DNA of 8,498 nt from an uncultured Chitinophagales bacterium (GCA_946886475.1 CAMPIQ010000154.1:1-8498), one strand, 5' to 3'. Positions 1-7,432 are shown, numbered from the stretch's first letter. Translations and numbers: made by a program. Notes: generated by a model from the letters alone, not told the origin.

Positions 1-1233
1 GTTCTTATCTGCTTCAGAAAACCCTCCGTTCTTTTCATCCGACCATTGCATTGGCGTTCTAACGCTTTCTCTTCCTTTAAGTGAAAGGTCTTCGCCCATT
101 CCAATTTCATCTCCATACCTTATTAAAGGAACTCCGGGCATGGAAAAAAGTAGACTGTAATACATTTCAAGCTGTTGACGGTTGCCATCTACCATTGGCG
201 ACAATCTTCTCCTGATGCCTCTGCCGTAAATTCGCATATTTTCTTCCGGTGCATATTCGGCAAAAACTTTTTGTATTTCCTTTTCAGATAACAGCGACAG
301 GTTAAGTTCATCATGGTGCCGGAGGAAATTCAACCACTGGCTTCCGGCATCCAGATGCGGTAAAGATGTTAAGGCATTTGAAATAATTTGAGCGTTTTTT
401 TCAGCAAGCGAAAGGAAAAGATGCTGGTTAACGTAAAAATTAAAGACCATATGCATCCTCTTATTGCCCCTGATATAAGTTGAAACTTTTTGAGGAGGTA
501 CATTGGCTTCAGCAATCAAAACAGCATCACTTTTGAGCGCAGCAATACACGATCTCATTTCATTTAAAAAGCGAAGCGGTTTTTCTTTATCCACTTCTTT
601 CATCCCGTACGATTCTATCAACCGCTCTGCTGCATCAATTCTAAATCCACTTACTCCCAGCGATAACCAGAATTGTATGATCTTCAGGATTTCCTTTTGA
701 ACGGCTTCACTTGCAATATTCAGATCTGGTTGTTCCTTATAAAAACGATGTAAATAATATTGACCTGCCACCTCATCGTAGGTCCACATGGTATTTTCTT
801 CGCCGGTAAACATCAGGTGTTCTTTTTCATAGGCCAGCGGTTCATCAGTCCAGATATAATAATCACGGTATTTTGACCCGGGATCCTGCCGGGCCTGCAG
901 GAACCAGGGATGCTCAACCGAAGTGTGGTTAACCACAAGATCAATGATGAGTCTTATTCCTAAACCGGATGCCTTTTCTATGCAATGGGTAAAATCTTCA
1001 GGAGTGCCAAGCCTTTTATCTATGTCATAATAATCCATAACGTCATAGCCGTTATCCCTGTTGGGGGAAGGAAAAAAGGGAAGCAGCCAGATACAGTTCA
1101 CGCCTAAGTCCGCTAAATAATCAAGCTTTGAATTTAGTCCTTTAAAGTCGCCTATACCATCATTGTTGGAGTCATAAAAACTCTCTACGTCGAGCGAATA
1201 AAATATTGCGTTACAAAACCAGTTATTGTGCAT
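1..1233 (-). CDS. GH13 alpha-amylase family enzyme, trehalose synthase-like (partial, C-terminus beyond window)
   Basis: A cytosolic (no signal peptide) GH13 retaining enzyme that should act on alpha-glucosidic bonds in maltose- or trehalose-type sugars. The 411 visible residues form most of the (beta/alpha)8 barrel. The N-terminal block with FYDSNNDGIGDFKGL lies at 19-33, followed by LLPFFPSPNRDNGYDV (50-65) and the conserved DLVVNHT at 98-104. GFRIDAAE (196-203) carries the predicted nucleophile D200, LIAEAN (239-244) the acid/base E242, and LRHHDE (304-309) the transition-state Asp D308. YGDEIGMG (373-380) and VRTPMQWS (391-398) match trehalose synthase (TreS) closely. Homologues are about 550 residues, so roughly the last quarter is missing here. 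The start was chosen because an in-frame TGA lies shortly upstream and the protein opens directly into the domain. Odd point: the NCENLPETH motif that follows the nucleophile in characterised TreS is absent, so trehalose synthesis is not assured; an alpha-glucosidase or other glucosyltransferase is possible. Family very sure, substrate not. Confidence 0.93.
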   Translation of the reverse strand, partial: MHNNWFCNAIFYSLDVESFYDSNNDGIGDFKGLNSKLDYLADLGVNCIWLLPFFPSPNRDNGYDVMDYYDIDKRLGTPEDFTHCIEKASGLGIRLIIDLVVNHTSVEHPWFLQARQDPGSKYRDYYIWTDEPLAYEKEHLMFTGEENTMWTYDEVAGQYYLHRFYKEQPDLNIASEAVQKEILKIIQFWLSLGVSGFRIDAAERLIESYGMKEVDKEKPLRFLNEMRSCIAALKSDAVLIAEANVPPQKVSTYIRGNKRMHMVFNFYVNQHLFLSLAEKNAQIISNALTSLPHLDAGSQWLNFLRHHDELNLSLLSEKEIQKVFAEYAPEENMRIYGRGIRRRLSPMVDGNRQQLEMYYSLLFSMPGVPLIRYGDEIGMGEDLSLKGRESVRTPMQWSDEKNGGFSEADKN

Positions 1234-1702
1234 ATTGATTCTCAACTTAAGTTTTCCAATCTTTCGTCAACGCCCTTCTTCCATGATACCTATTAATTAT
1301 ATGCCATAGTGGTCTGGGGATAAATCTTAGCTGAACAATAAGGTTGATATAGGCATTGATTATACTATACATGATTCCTACATCAATTGTCAAGGGGGAA
1401 ACGAAAATCCTGTAATTGGCATGAAATCCCGAACCGGAACAGCGTAGCTGCTATATTAACCGGTACCTTACAGACCAGGGTGGTCGAAATCAGGTACGCC
1501 TAACCGTGATGAAGGGCATGGTAAAGTTAAAGCAGGCTCCAGGGATGGAAAGAGTGGTGGAAACCGTTAGAAAGGAAAACACCTGAAATGAAGTTCAGGC
1601 GTTTTGTTTTATGAGTAGTTAACCGTGTTGGGATCATGGGTATACCCTGTTAACTTTTGATTCTGATGTTATTTAGTTTGTTTTACACCGCTTACAAGCA
1701 GT
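1234..1702. other. Intergenic region, no convincing gene
   Basis: This 469-nt stretch separates the GH13 gene from the doubtful small ORF. It contains a terminator hairpin (separate entry). Just before it is a potentially foldable segment: GTACC at 1463-1467 can pair with GGTAC at 1493-1497, enclosing a GACCA/TGGTC hairpin (1473-1477 with 1481-1485). An open frame at 1425-1586 on the plus strand would give 53 residues, but it has no early start codon and no recognisable domain. The terminator therefore has no obvious gene on the plus strand, which leaves a small RNA or a decayed gene as explanations. Confidence 0.6.
1576..1610 (+). terminator. Rho-independent terminator-like hairpin
   Basis: AAAAC and CCTGAA (1576-1587, one unpaired A between) pair with TTCAGG and GTTTT (1594-1605, one C between) around a 6-nt loop, followed by further T residues to 1610. 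The A-run on the left and T-run on the right mean it could work in both directions. No clear coding gene ends into it on the plus strand. On the minus strand it lies downstream of the doubtful ORF ending at 1703. Confidence 0.6.
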
Positions 1703-1999
1703 TCAGGAGCAGGACATGGACCAGTTCAATTTATAGGGCTGGTTTTTTTCACTTATACAGCTGAATAGAAAACAGGTTACGAAGGGCATTTTGATCTGCT
1801 CCTTTTTTCCAATGGAAAAATCAACCGTTCCGCTAACATATTTCTCAATACCGGAAGTGTCCAGCATTTGCCAGTCACCAAATCCAGTAGGGGAGGATAG
1901 GAAATCTGATCTTTTGCAGGCCAGCTTTTCCACCATATCCCTAAGCAATTCCGGCTGGTCGAGCGAGGCGGAGATATAAATTTTCTTTTTCATGATCAT
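1703..1999 (-). CDS. Doubtful small hypothetical protein
   Basis: I do not recognise this 98-residue frame (96 if the second ATG, at 1993, is used). It begins MKKKIYISASL and continues with a plausible amphipathic segment (DQPELLRDMVEKLA), followed by a mixed region with Cys residues and aromatic positions. No signal peptide, membrane segment or known motif is evident. The first 60 or so residues look more protein-like than the last 35, so it may be a decayed or frameshifted gene whose true end is lost. There is no good Shine-Dalgarno or TAnnTTTG promoter upstream. The bidirectional-looking hairpin at 1576-1610 lies about 95 nt past its stop and could terminate it. It could equally be a chance frame. 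Confidence 0.3.
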   Translation of the reverse strand: MIMKKKIYISASLDQPELLRDMVEKLACKRSDFLSSPTGFGDWQMLDTSGIEKYVSGTVDFSIGKKEQIKMPFVTCFLFSCISEKNQPYKLNWSMSCS

Positions 2000-2193
2000 A
2001 AGTTGACAGGTAATGCCAAATCACACGATTCTTTATTATAAGATGTGTAACCGGCAGTTTTTATTAAAAAGGAATGGTTAAAAACTTTTACAGGAATGTT
2101 AAGGATCTGGCAACTTTACTTATGAGAGGGTTAACAGAGGGCATTCTGGTGCCAATAAATTTAATTCAGGGGATAGAACCTGGTTTTGTTTAT

Positions 2194-2201
2194 TATTTTT
2201 G
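2194..2201 (+). promoter_or_regulatory. Candidate Bacteroidota -7 promoter element (TAnnTTTG)
   Basis: TATTTTTG fits the Bacteroidota -7 consensus TAnnTTTG exactly and lies 17 nt before the ATG of the small secreted protein, which would give a very short leader. A clear -33 TTG at the usual spacing is not seen, so the call rests on one box. No Zur- or Fur-like palindrome was found in the 200 nt upstream. Confidence 0.35.
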
Positions 2202-2218
2202 AATGTTATTAGCCCTTG

Positions 2219-2551
2219 ATGCGTTTTACGACCATACAAAAGTTTAGTGCTTTTTTGTTGCTGCTTGTTTTTGCAACGGGTAGTGCCCCAAAAGCATTAT
2301 TTCATGACCTCATAGCGGGTCATGAAGATGTAGCCGGTTGTACTGTTGACCATGGAAGGGACGTTTTGCACCAGCACGAAACGGATTGTGATTTCGATGA
2401 CCTTGTTGTTCCGGCGCCATTTATTTATGGTAAATCCATATCAATTCATCCAGCTGCGCCATTTTTCATTCAGCCGTTACCAGTTCTTACCCCACAATAC
2501 ATTGCTTCATTTTTAAAGAATACAGAAAGCCGCGGTCCACCCACAATATGA
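2219..2551 (+). CDS. Small secreted His/Cys-rich protein, putative metal-binding partner of the downstream receptor
   Basis: A 110-residue exported protein. Residues 1-22 form a signal peptide with a hydrophobic core (FSAFLLLLVFA) and an Ala/Gly/Ser-rich end, so the mature chain starts near 23 and should be periplasmic or surface-associated. The region 29-61 is rich in potential metal ligands (H29, H35, C41, H45, H51, H53, C57 plus several Asp). It is followed by LVVPAPF, a Pro-rich segment and a C-terminus ending SRGPPTI. I have seen this general layout in small hypothetical proteins encoded beside Bacteroidota TonB receptors, but I know of no assigned function. The ATG at 2219 is preferred over the in-frame TTG immediately before it. 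The receptor gene begins 45 nt downstream on the same strand, so co-transcription is likely. A metal-binding or metal-delivery role is inferred from composition and context only. Confidence 0.8.
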   Translation: MRFTTIQKFSAFLLLLVFATGSAPKALFHDLIAGHEDVAGCTVDHGRDVLHQHETDCDFDDLVVPAPFIYGKSISIHPAAPFFIQPLPVLTPQYIASFLKNTESRGPPTI

Positions 2552-2596
2552 TTGAAACCGGATTAATTCTTTTTTTTAATTTATCAATCATACTAC

Positions 2597-4978
2597 ATGA
2601 AGAAGTGGCTCTTTTTGATTTCATTGCTTGTAGCGGGCATGATAACATTTGCCCAGCCAAGAACCCGTACTGTTCTGACCGGATTTATAACTGATGCTCA
2701 TACCGGCGTGGCATTACCGGGTGCATCCGTGATCATTTCAGATTCAAGGAATGGCACCATCTCAGATTCTGCAGGTCATTATCAGTTGACAAATATTCCT
2801 GCAGGTCATACTATTATCGAAATTTCTTTCTCAGGATATAAAACCATAGTTGAACACATTGATATTTCCTCCAGCCATACTATGAATTTTTCTTTAACAC
2901 CTGCGGTGCTGGAGAATGAGGGTGTTACTATAACTGCGGTGGCGAATGCTACCAGCATCCGGAAAGCTCCCATCCCCGTAACGAGGGTAAGCCGGAAAGA
3001 GCTGATCAATACAACATCAACCAATATAATTGATGCACTGAGCAGGCAGCCCGGCATTAGCCAGCTATCCTCAGGTCCTGCTGTGTCAAAACCCGTGATC
3101 CGGGGCCTTGGGTATAACCGCCTTGTTGTGATCAATGATGGCATCAGGCAGGAGGGACAGCAGTGGGGTGATGAACATGGAATTGAGATAGATCAATATA
3201 GTGTGAACAGGGTGGAAATAGTAAAGGGCCCTGCTTCACTGATTTATGGAAGCGACGCCATTGCAGGTGTGATCAACATTATTACCACAGCACCATTGCC
3301 TGTTAATACCATCAGGGGGAATATATTAGGCAGTTATCAGACAAATAACCGCCAGCGTGCTTTTAATGCCAATATCGGCGGAAATAAATACGGATTCAAC
3401 TGGAATCTCTGGGGAACTTATAAAGCCGCAGCGGATTATTCAAACAGGTTTGATGGCCGGGTTTATAATTCAAAGTTCAATGAAAAAAATGTTGGAGGTT
3501 ATATTGGTTTAAACAGATCATGGGGCTATAGTCATTTTATAGTTAGCAGTTTTAACCAGAAGCTTGGAATGGTTGAAGGAGAAAGAAATGCCTTTGGAAA
3601 TTTTATAAGACCATTACCTGGCGGGGGCGATGTCATGGCCAGCAATGATGATTTCAACGATACTGATCCTCATGTGCCTTATCAACATGTAAATCATATA
3701 AAATTCACCAGTGATAACAGTTTCAGGGTTGGTAAAAACAGGTTGTCGGTGGTATTGGGAATGCAGTCAAACCTGCGAAGGGAATTTGGAGAGGTGGATG
3801 ATCCGGAGCAGGAAGAATTGTTTTTTGACCTGAAAACATTTAATTATAGCGCAGCCTACCATTTAAATGACAGGAACGGATGGTCAACCTCTGTTGGTTT
3901 AAATGGTATGGTTCAGAGAAATCTGAATAAAGCCGAAGAAGTGTTGATACCCGAATACCTCCTGTTTGATCTTGGAACTTTCTTCTATGCACAAAAGACC
4001 ATTGGAAAAAGCAGTTTCAGTGGTGGATTGAGATATGATAACCGTTCACTTGAGGGAAAAGAATATTTTGATGGTACAGCTTTAAAGTTTTCTGCCCTCA
4101 AAAAAAATTATTCTAATTTTTCAGCGAGTGCGGGCCTCAGTTATTCAGCAACTGAAAATTTTGTTCTGAAGTTTAACCTTGCCCAGGGATTCAGGGCTCC
4201 GTCTGTACCGGAATTATTGTCAAATGGTACACATGAGGGCACCAACAGGTATGAATATGGATCGAGGGATCTGCGTTCTGAAAGAAGTTTGCAGGGCGAC
4301 CTGAGTAGTGAATGGAATTCCGAACACCTGTCGCTGGTAGCCAACGTATTTTATAACCACATCAGTCATTTTATTTTTTATAGCAGGCTCCCATCTGTAC
4401 ATGGTGGTGATTCAGTTGTAGATGTTGAAGGTGAACTGATTCCTGCATTTCAGTTTAGTCAGCAGGACGCGTTCTTAACAGGAGGCGAATTCCTGATTGA
4501 CCTCCATCCACATCCTCTGGACTGGCTGCATTGGGAAAACCGTTTTTCCATTGTGATCGGGCGGTTTCTGCAACCGGTAGAGGGGATAAGATATCTTCCC
4601 TTAATTCCGGCACCCAGATGGGTAAGTGAAATCAAAGGTGAATTTATGAAGAAAGGAAAGTTTTTCAGGGATCTGTCCTTTCAGGTAGAGGTGGATCATA
4701 ATTTCCGGCAGGATCATCCTTTCTCGGCTTTTGGAACGGAAACGTCAACTGCAGGTTACACGCTGTTAAATGCAGGCTTGAGTACGGACATCATCAATAA
4801 GGATAAAACATTGTTCAGCATTTATTTTAATGCAATGAATATTGGAGATGTAGGTTATCAAAACCATTTAAGCAGGTTAAAGTATCTGGATGAAAATGCC
4901 TGGACAGGTCGCAGGGGTATCTATAATATGGGTAGAAATTTTTCTGTTAAGATCAATGTGCCTTTAAGGATTGAATAA
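2597..4978 (+). CDS. TonB-dependent outer-membrane receptor, ZnuD-like, putative metal cation uptake
   Basis: A complete 793-residue outer-membrane receptor that would import its ligand using TonB-ExbBD energy. The signal peptide is residues 1-20 (ending TFAQ). Residues about 25-103 form a carboxypeptidase-regulatory-like beta-sandwich typical of Bacteroidota receptors (VLTGFITDAHTGVALPGASV). A possible TonB box is near 109-115 (GVTITAV). The plug spans about 122-230, with PVIRGLGYNRLVVINDGIR and VEIVKGPASLIYGSDAIAGVINIIT-type motifs (long hallmark at 206-230). The remainder is the 22-strand barrel, ending in a hydrophobic C-terminal strand. The late-barrel stretch RAPSVPELLSNGTHEGTNRYE followed by LRSERS parallels RLPSTQELYAHGKH...LNKERS of neisserial ZnuD, and DEHGIEID sits where ZnuD has its SPDHA plug segment. 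The large His-rich loop of ZnuD is only weakly represented (PHVPYQHVNH). Zinc is therefore the best guess; copper or another cation, or an organic chelate, remains possible. It follows the small His/Cys protein in one transcription unit. Confidence 0.93.
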   Translation: MKKWLFLISLLVAGMITFAQPRTRTVLTGFITDAHTGVALPGASVIISDSRNGTISDSAGHYQLTNIPAGHTIIEISFSGYKTIVEHIDISSSHTMNFSLTPAVLENEGVTITAVANATSIRKAPIPVTRVSRKELINTTSTNIIDALSRQPGISQLSSGPAVSKPVIRGLGYNRLVVINDGIRQEGQQWGDEHGIEIDQYSVNRVEIVKGPASLIYGSDAIAGVINIITTAPLPVNTIRGNILGSYQTNNRQRAFNANIGGNKYGFNWNLWGTYKAAADYSNRFDGRVYNSKFNEKNVGGYIGLNRSWGYSHFIVSSFNQKLGMVEGERNAFGNFIRPLPGGGDVMASNDDFNDTDPHVPYQHVNHIKFTSDNSFRVGKNRLSVVLGMQSNLRREFGEVDDPEQEELFFDLKTFNYSAAYHLNDRNGWSTSVGLNGMVQRNLNKAEEVLIPEYLLFDLGTFFYAQKTIGKSSFSGGLRYDNRSLEGKEYFDGTALKFSALKKNYSNFSASAGLSYSATENFVLKFNLAQGFRAPSVPELLSNGTHEGTNRYEYGSRDLRSERSLQGDLSSEWNSEHLSLVANVFYNHISHFIFYSRLPSVHGGDSVVDVEGELIPAFQFSQQDAFLTGGEFLIDLHPHPLDWLHWENRFSIVIGRFLQPVEGIRYLPLIPAPRWVSEIKGEFMKKGKFFRDLSFQVEVDHNFRQDHPFSAFGTETSTAGYTLLNAGLSTDIINKDKTLFSIYFNAMNIGDVGYQNHLSRLKYLDENAWTGRRGIYNMGRNFSVKINVPLRIE

Positions 4979-5264
4979 GTTTTTAAACACATAAATCAGT
5001 TGGTTCATGAGTCGGAATTAATAACAGAATTCTCGGGATCTGAGGACAGGGATTACACGAATACTGCCGAATAAGTGGCAATAAATCTACAGAATGCAGG
5101 ATGTGAAGCGTTTTAAATGTATTCCATCAATTTAAAAATTTCAACTTTATTCATCCTGATATTATTGCAGAGGCACCATTCAATTTGTTTCATTATTTGT
5201 GTGATCCATGTTCTCAAATCTTTTGATTTTTGAAAAATGGTACGTTTTTTCTATTACCTGTTAT
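4979..5264. other. Intergenic region, nothing assigned
   Basis: This 286-nt stretch lies between the receptor and the phosphatase. I see no hairpin followed by a T-run after the receptor stop and no clean TAnnTTTG promoter before the phosphatase. The nearest match is GATTTTTG, around 5224-5231, with one mismatch. A 7-bp repeat CAGGATG/CATCCTG occurs in inverted orientation about 50 nt apart but is probably chance. Confidence 0.4.
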
Positions 5265-6314
5265 ATGAAAGGCTTCGTGATTTGTATGGTATTGGTAACC
5301 ATGAGTACCTCTTTTGGAAACACCGGGAAAACATTTTCGAATCCAAACCCCGAGAATAAAATATTTATAATTACCCTTGACGGATTCAGGTGGGAAGAGG
5401 TTTTCAATGGCGCTGATGCTGAATTGCTCAGTGACGCAAGGAGTACTGCTGATACAGCATTTGCAAAAGCTTTGTATTGGGATGAAGATCCGGTTGTAAG
5501 ACGGAAAAGGCTGCTGCCTTTCTTCTGGAATGTTATTTCGAAACATGGTGAACTATATGGCAACAGGAAATTTGACAATAAAGTAAATGTTGCCAATCCA
5601 TATGCATTGTCTTATCCGGGATATAATGAATTGCTCACCGGAAGTGTTGATTATTCCATCTATAATAATGACAAAAAAAAGAATGCTAACAAAAATATTT
5701 TACAGATCCTCAATAAAACGCCGGGTTATATAGGCAAGGTAGCGGCTTTTACTTCATGGGATGCTTTTCCATACATCCTGGATAAGGATGAGAAAAACAG
5801 TTTTGTTTTGAATAGTGGTATACAAAAACTGGATGGTCAGAAATTAACCCCCTCCCAAAAATCTTTGAATTCTATTCAGGGTAATTTAGAGGCATCACCA
5901 ACCAGGTATGATGAACTTACCTATATCGCCTGTAAAGAATACATCATAAAAAATAAACCTTCTGTTGTTTTCCTGAGCTTTAGTGGAACAGATGATGCCG
6001 GTCATGCAAGGCGTTATGACCAATACCTGCAGGAAGCCAATAATGCGGACCGGATGATTGGTGAATTATGGCGCCTGGTTCAAAGCATGCCCGACTATGC
6101 AGGCAAAACAACATTTTTAATTACTACAGATCATGGCCGGGGTAAAGAAAAATCCAACTGGTCAAAACACGGGATCTTTGTTCCAGGCTCATCACAAACC
6201 TGGTATGCGCTGCTTGGTAATAAAGTGGTGCCACATGGTGAAATGAAAAACAAAACGCAGGTTTACCAAAAAGAATTGAACAGTCTGGCACTGGATATTT
6301 TAGCCCGCAATTAA
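5265..6314 (+). CDS. Exported alkaline phosphatase-superfamily phosphatase/phosphodiesterase
   Basis: A 349-residue secreted metal-dependent hydrolase of the alkaline phosphatase / nucleotide pyrophosphatase superfamily, expected to cleave phosphate mono- or diesters in the periplasm using two metal ions. Numbering from the ATG at 5265, MKGFVICMVLVTMSTSFG is a signal peptide. This start is preferred over an in-frame ATG at 5208, whose extra 19 residues would bury the signal. Visible active-site motifs are IITLDGFRWEEVF with metal ligand D39, LSYPGYNELLTG with predicted nucleophile S116, SGTDDAGH with D243 and H247, TTDHGRG with D289/H290, and WSKHG with H302. The full metal set is therefore present. 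The nucleophile position holds Ser, as in PhoA, where many type I phosphodiesterases have Thr. The substrate is unknown. No partner gene is adjacent; neighbours are 240-290 nt away on the same strand. Confidence 0.9.
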   Translation: MKGFVICMVLVTMSTSFGNTGKTFSNPNPENKIFIITLDGFRWEEVFNGADAELLSDARSTADTAFAKALYWDEDPVVRRKRLLPFFWNVISKHGELYGNRKFDNKVNVANPYALSYPGYNELLTGSVDYSIYNNDKKKNANKNILQILNKTPGYIGKVAAFTSWDAFPYILDKDEKNSFVLNSGIQKLDGQKLTPSQKSLNSIQGNLEASPTRYDELTYIACKEYIIKNKPSVVFLSFSGTDDAGHARRYDQYLQEANNADRMIGELWRLVQSMPDYAGKTTFLITTDHGRGKEKSNWSKHGIFVPGSSQTWYALLGNKVVPHGEMKNKTQVYQKELNSLALDILARN

Positions 6315-6551
6315 TTATTTTATCCTCCTTTTTTTTATCAACATTTATCATCTTACGGCATAGTTTTTACGGCTATATACCTGATAGTTTATTGTAAATG
6401 ACGATTAAACTACAGGCACTGGCGTAAGACCCATACAAGGACTTCAACAGATAACTGATCAACACTGGTGAAGGAAACAAACCCTTGTTGATAAAAAGTG
6501 GAAGGCACTACCAGTAGCCGATAAATATCTATTCATTAAAAATTAAAAATC
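6315..6551. other. Intergenic region upstream of the small-protein operon
   Basis: The 237-nt stretch has a T-rich tract right after the phosphatase stop but no preceding stem. It should carry the promoter of the operon starting at 6552, yet contains no TAnnTTTG match. Transcription may use an alternative sigma factor whose site I cannot recognise. The last 20 nt before the ATG are A/T-rich, as is usual for Bacteroidota translation starts. Confidence 0.4.
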
Positions 6552-6779
6552 ATGGCAGAAAATGTAAGAGGTCAGGGTAACCGTGACCAAAATAGAAATT
6601 TGCAAAATGAAAATAGCGGTCAGGTTAACAGAAGCCGGAACCAGCAAGGCAATTCCCTAAGTGGTCAACAGGAAAAAATAAGCTCCGGTAATCAAAGGTC
6701 GCAGCGTGGGCTGGAAAAGGATCAGTCAGGGATTGACAAAGCTTCACGTTCCGGTAATCGGCAGGCAATGGAAGAGTAA
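6552..6779 (+). CDS. Small hydrophilic, probably disordered protein (MAEN family), first gene of three
   Basis: A 75-residue protein of unknown function, made almost wholly of Asn, Gln, Arg, Ser, Gly, Glu, Asp and Lys. It has no Cys, Trp, Tyr, Phe, His or Pro. There is no signal peptide, membrane segment or hydrophobic core, so it should be a soluble, intrinsically disordered cytosolic protein. The start MAENVRGQGNRDQNRN resembles MAENRNQDQDRNQGN of the protein at 7433, and both ATGs follow an A/T-rich leader containing TTAAAAATT, which suggests paralogy. The next gene starts 14 nt after its stop. By composition it resembles hydrophilins and small stress proteins, but I see no KGG (con-10-like) motif, so any stress role is inference. 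Confidence 0.75.
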   Translation: MAENVRGQGNRDQNRNLQNENSGQVNRSRNQQGNSLSGQQEKISSGNQRSQRGLEKDQSGIDKASRSGNRQAMEE

Positions 6780-6793
6780 TCAAACTGGTGAAC

Positions 6794-6961
6794 ATGAAGA
6801 AGGGAAAAGAAGACCGTAAAAGCAAAAAGGTTACAACCCGTGAACAGGAAAGTCAGAAAGAATGTGAAACCATGAGCCAGCAACAGAACCGGTATGGGAA
6901 AGGCAGGCAGCAAAGTGGATCTGACGGCAGTGATGTTAAAACGAGGGGAAGTAATCATTAA
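6794..6961 (+). CDS. Small basic hydrophilic protein, second gene of three
   Basis: A 55-residue frame beginning MKKGKEDRKSKKVTTREQES and ending KTRGSNH. I do not recognise it. It is Lys/Arg/Gln/Ser-rich, with one Cys (residue 24) and one Tyr (33), no hydrophobic core and no signal peptide. Its position 14 nt after the preceding stop and 28 nt before the next start, on the same strand, supports a real gene in a compact operon. Its C-terminal half carries GRQQSGSDGSD, which echoes GLTGSDLDG of the next protein. Composition-driven similarity cannot be excluded. A GTG two codons upstream (6788) could serve as an alternative start. Confidence 0.55.
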   Translation: MKKGKEDRKSKKVTTREQESQKECETMSQQQNRYGKGRQQSGSDGSDVKTRGSNH

Positions 6962-6989
6962 TTAAAGCAGCATCATTAAAACTTAAAAT

Positions 6990-7208
6990 ATGGAAGATAA
7001 CAAAAGAACGAATCCGGGGCAGATCCGGGAAAACCAGGAGGAGAGAACGTCAATTAAGGAAAACCTGGAAACAAGAGTGAATAAATCAACGCAAGACCTT
7101 GATGAAAAATCATCAACCATTGGAAACGCAGACCGGGGTAGAAGATCCGGTTTATCAAGTAAAGATGGACTTACCGGTAGTGACCTCGATGGTCAGGTAA
7201 CCCGCTGA
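6990..7208 (+). CDS. Small hydrophilic, probably disordered protein, third gene of three
   Basis: A 72-residue protein of unknown function. The N-terminal half is highly charged (ENQEERTSIKENLETR) and could form a short helix. The C-terminal half has a more defined look, with GNADRGRRSGLSSKDGLTG followed by SDLDGQVTR; this patterned tail is the part most likely to be conserved. There is no Cys, aromatic or His residue, signal peptide or membrane segment. The ATG is preceded by an A-rich leader (TTAAAACTTAAAAT), as in its neighbours. A strong terminator starts right after the stop, ending the three-gene unit. GRRSGLSS here parallels GRSGSEGSSGL in the protein at 7433, linking the two units. 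Confidence 0.75.
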   Translation: MEDNKRTNPGQIRENQEERTSIKENLETRVNKSTQDLDEKSSTIGNADRGRRSGLSSKDGLTGSDLDGQVTR

Positions 7209-7209
7209 T

Positions 7210-7243
7210 AAAAAAGCCCGGCAATTACAGCCGGGTTTTTTTA
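7210..7243 (+). terminator. Rho-independent terminator of the three-gene small-protein operon
   Basis: CCCGGC (7217-7222) pairs perfectly with GCCGGG (7230-7235) around a 7-nt loop. The stem is flanked by an A-run on the left and seven T residues on the right, and sits directly after the stop codon of the third gene. Confidence 0.93.
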
Positions 7244-7386
7244 TCAGTTATATGGAATCCATCATTTTAATTTAAGAGCCAGGATGTAAATGTTGATAAC
7301 ATTCTACAACCCGTTTCAAAAAAATCAGGCAGGCGTACTCATCATACCAGTCATTAAACATCAGTTAACCGGGCATACTATTTTTA

Positions 7387-7414
7387 TTGATAAGATTGAC
7401 GGTAATCATTTTTG
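7387..7414 (+). promoter_or_regulatory. Candidate promoter for the Gly/Ser/Gln-rich protein
   Basis: TTG at 7387-7389 is followed after 17 nt by CATTTTTG (7407-7414), a one-mismatch fit to the TAnnTTTG -7 box of Bacteroidota. The ATG lies 19 nt beyond the box. Because a terminator closes the preceding operon, this gene needs its own promoter, which adds weight. Confidence 0.4.
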
Positions 7415-7432
7415 ACTTAAAAATTTACAGTT

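Noticed and set aside
1364..1393. Minus-strand TTGACA, 18-nt spacer, TATAGT, resembling a sigma-70 promoter for the GH13 gene
   Set aside because: Bacteroidota primary sigma factors use TTG / TAnnTTTG rather than this consensus, and the site would leave a leader of about 130 nt. The match may be chance in AT-rich DNA.
1425..1586. Open plus-strand frame of 53 residues ending in the terminator stem
   Set aside because: There is no early start codon, no recognisable motif, and an equally long alternative frame overlaps it. The evidence is too weak to call a gene.
1791..1979. Plus-strand frame of 62 codons opposite the doubtful ORF at 1703-1999
   Set aside because: It has no motif, promoter or leader support. 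At most one of the two strands is coding, and the minus-strand frame looks more protein-like.
5214..5596. Minus-strand open frames of about 110 codons opposite the phosphatase
   Set aside because: Two overlapping frames lie antisense to a gene with a full set of conserved active-site motifs. They show no domain features and are shadows.
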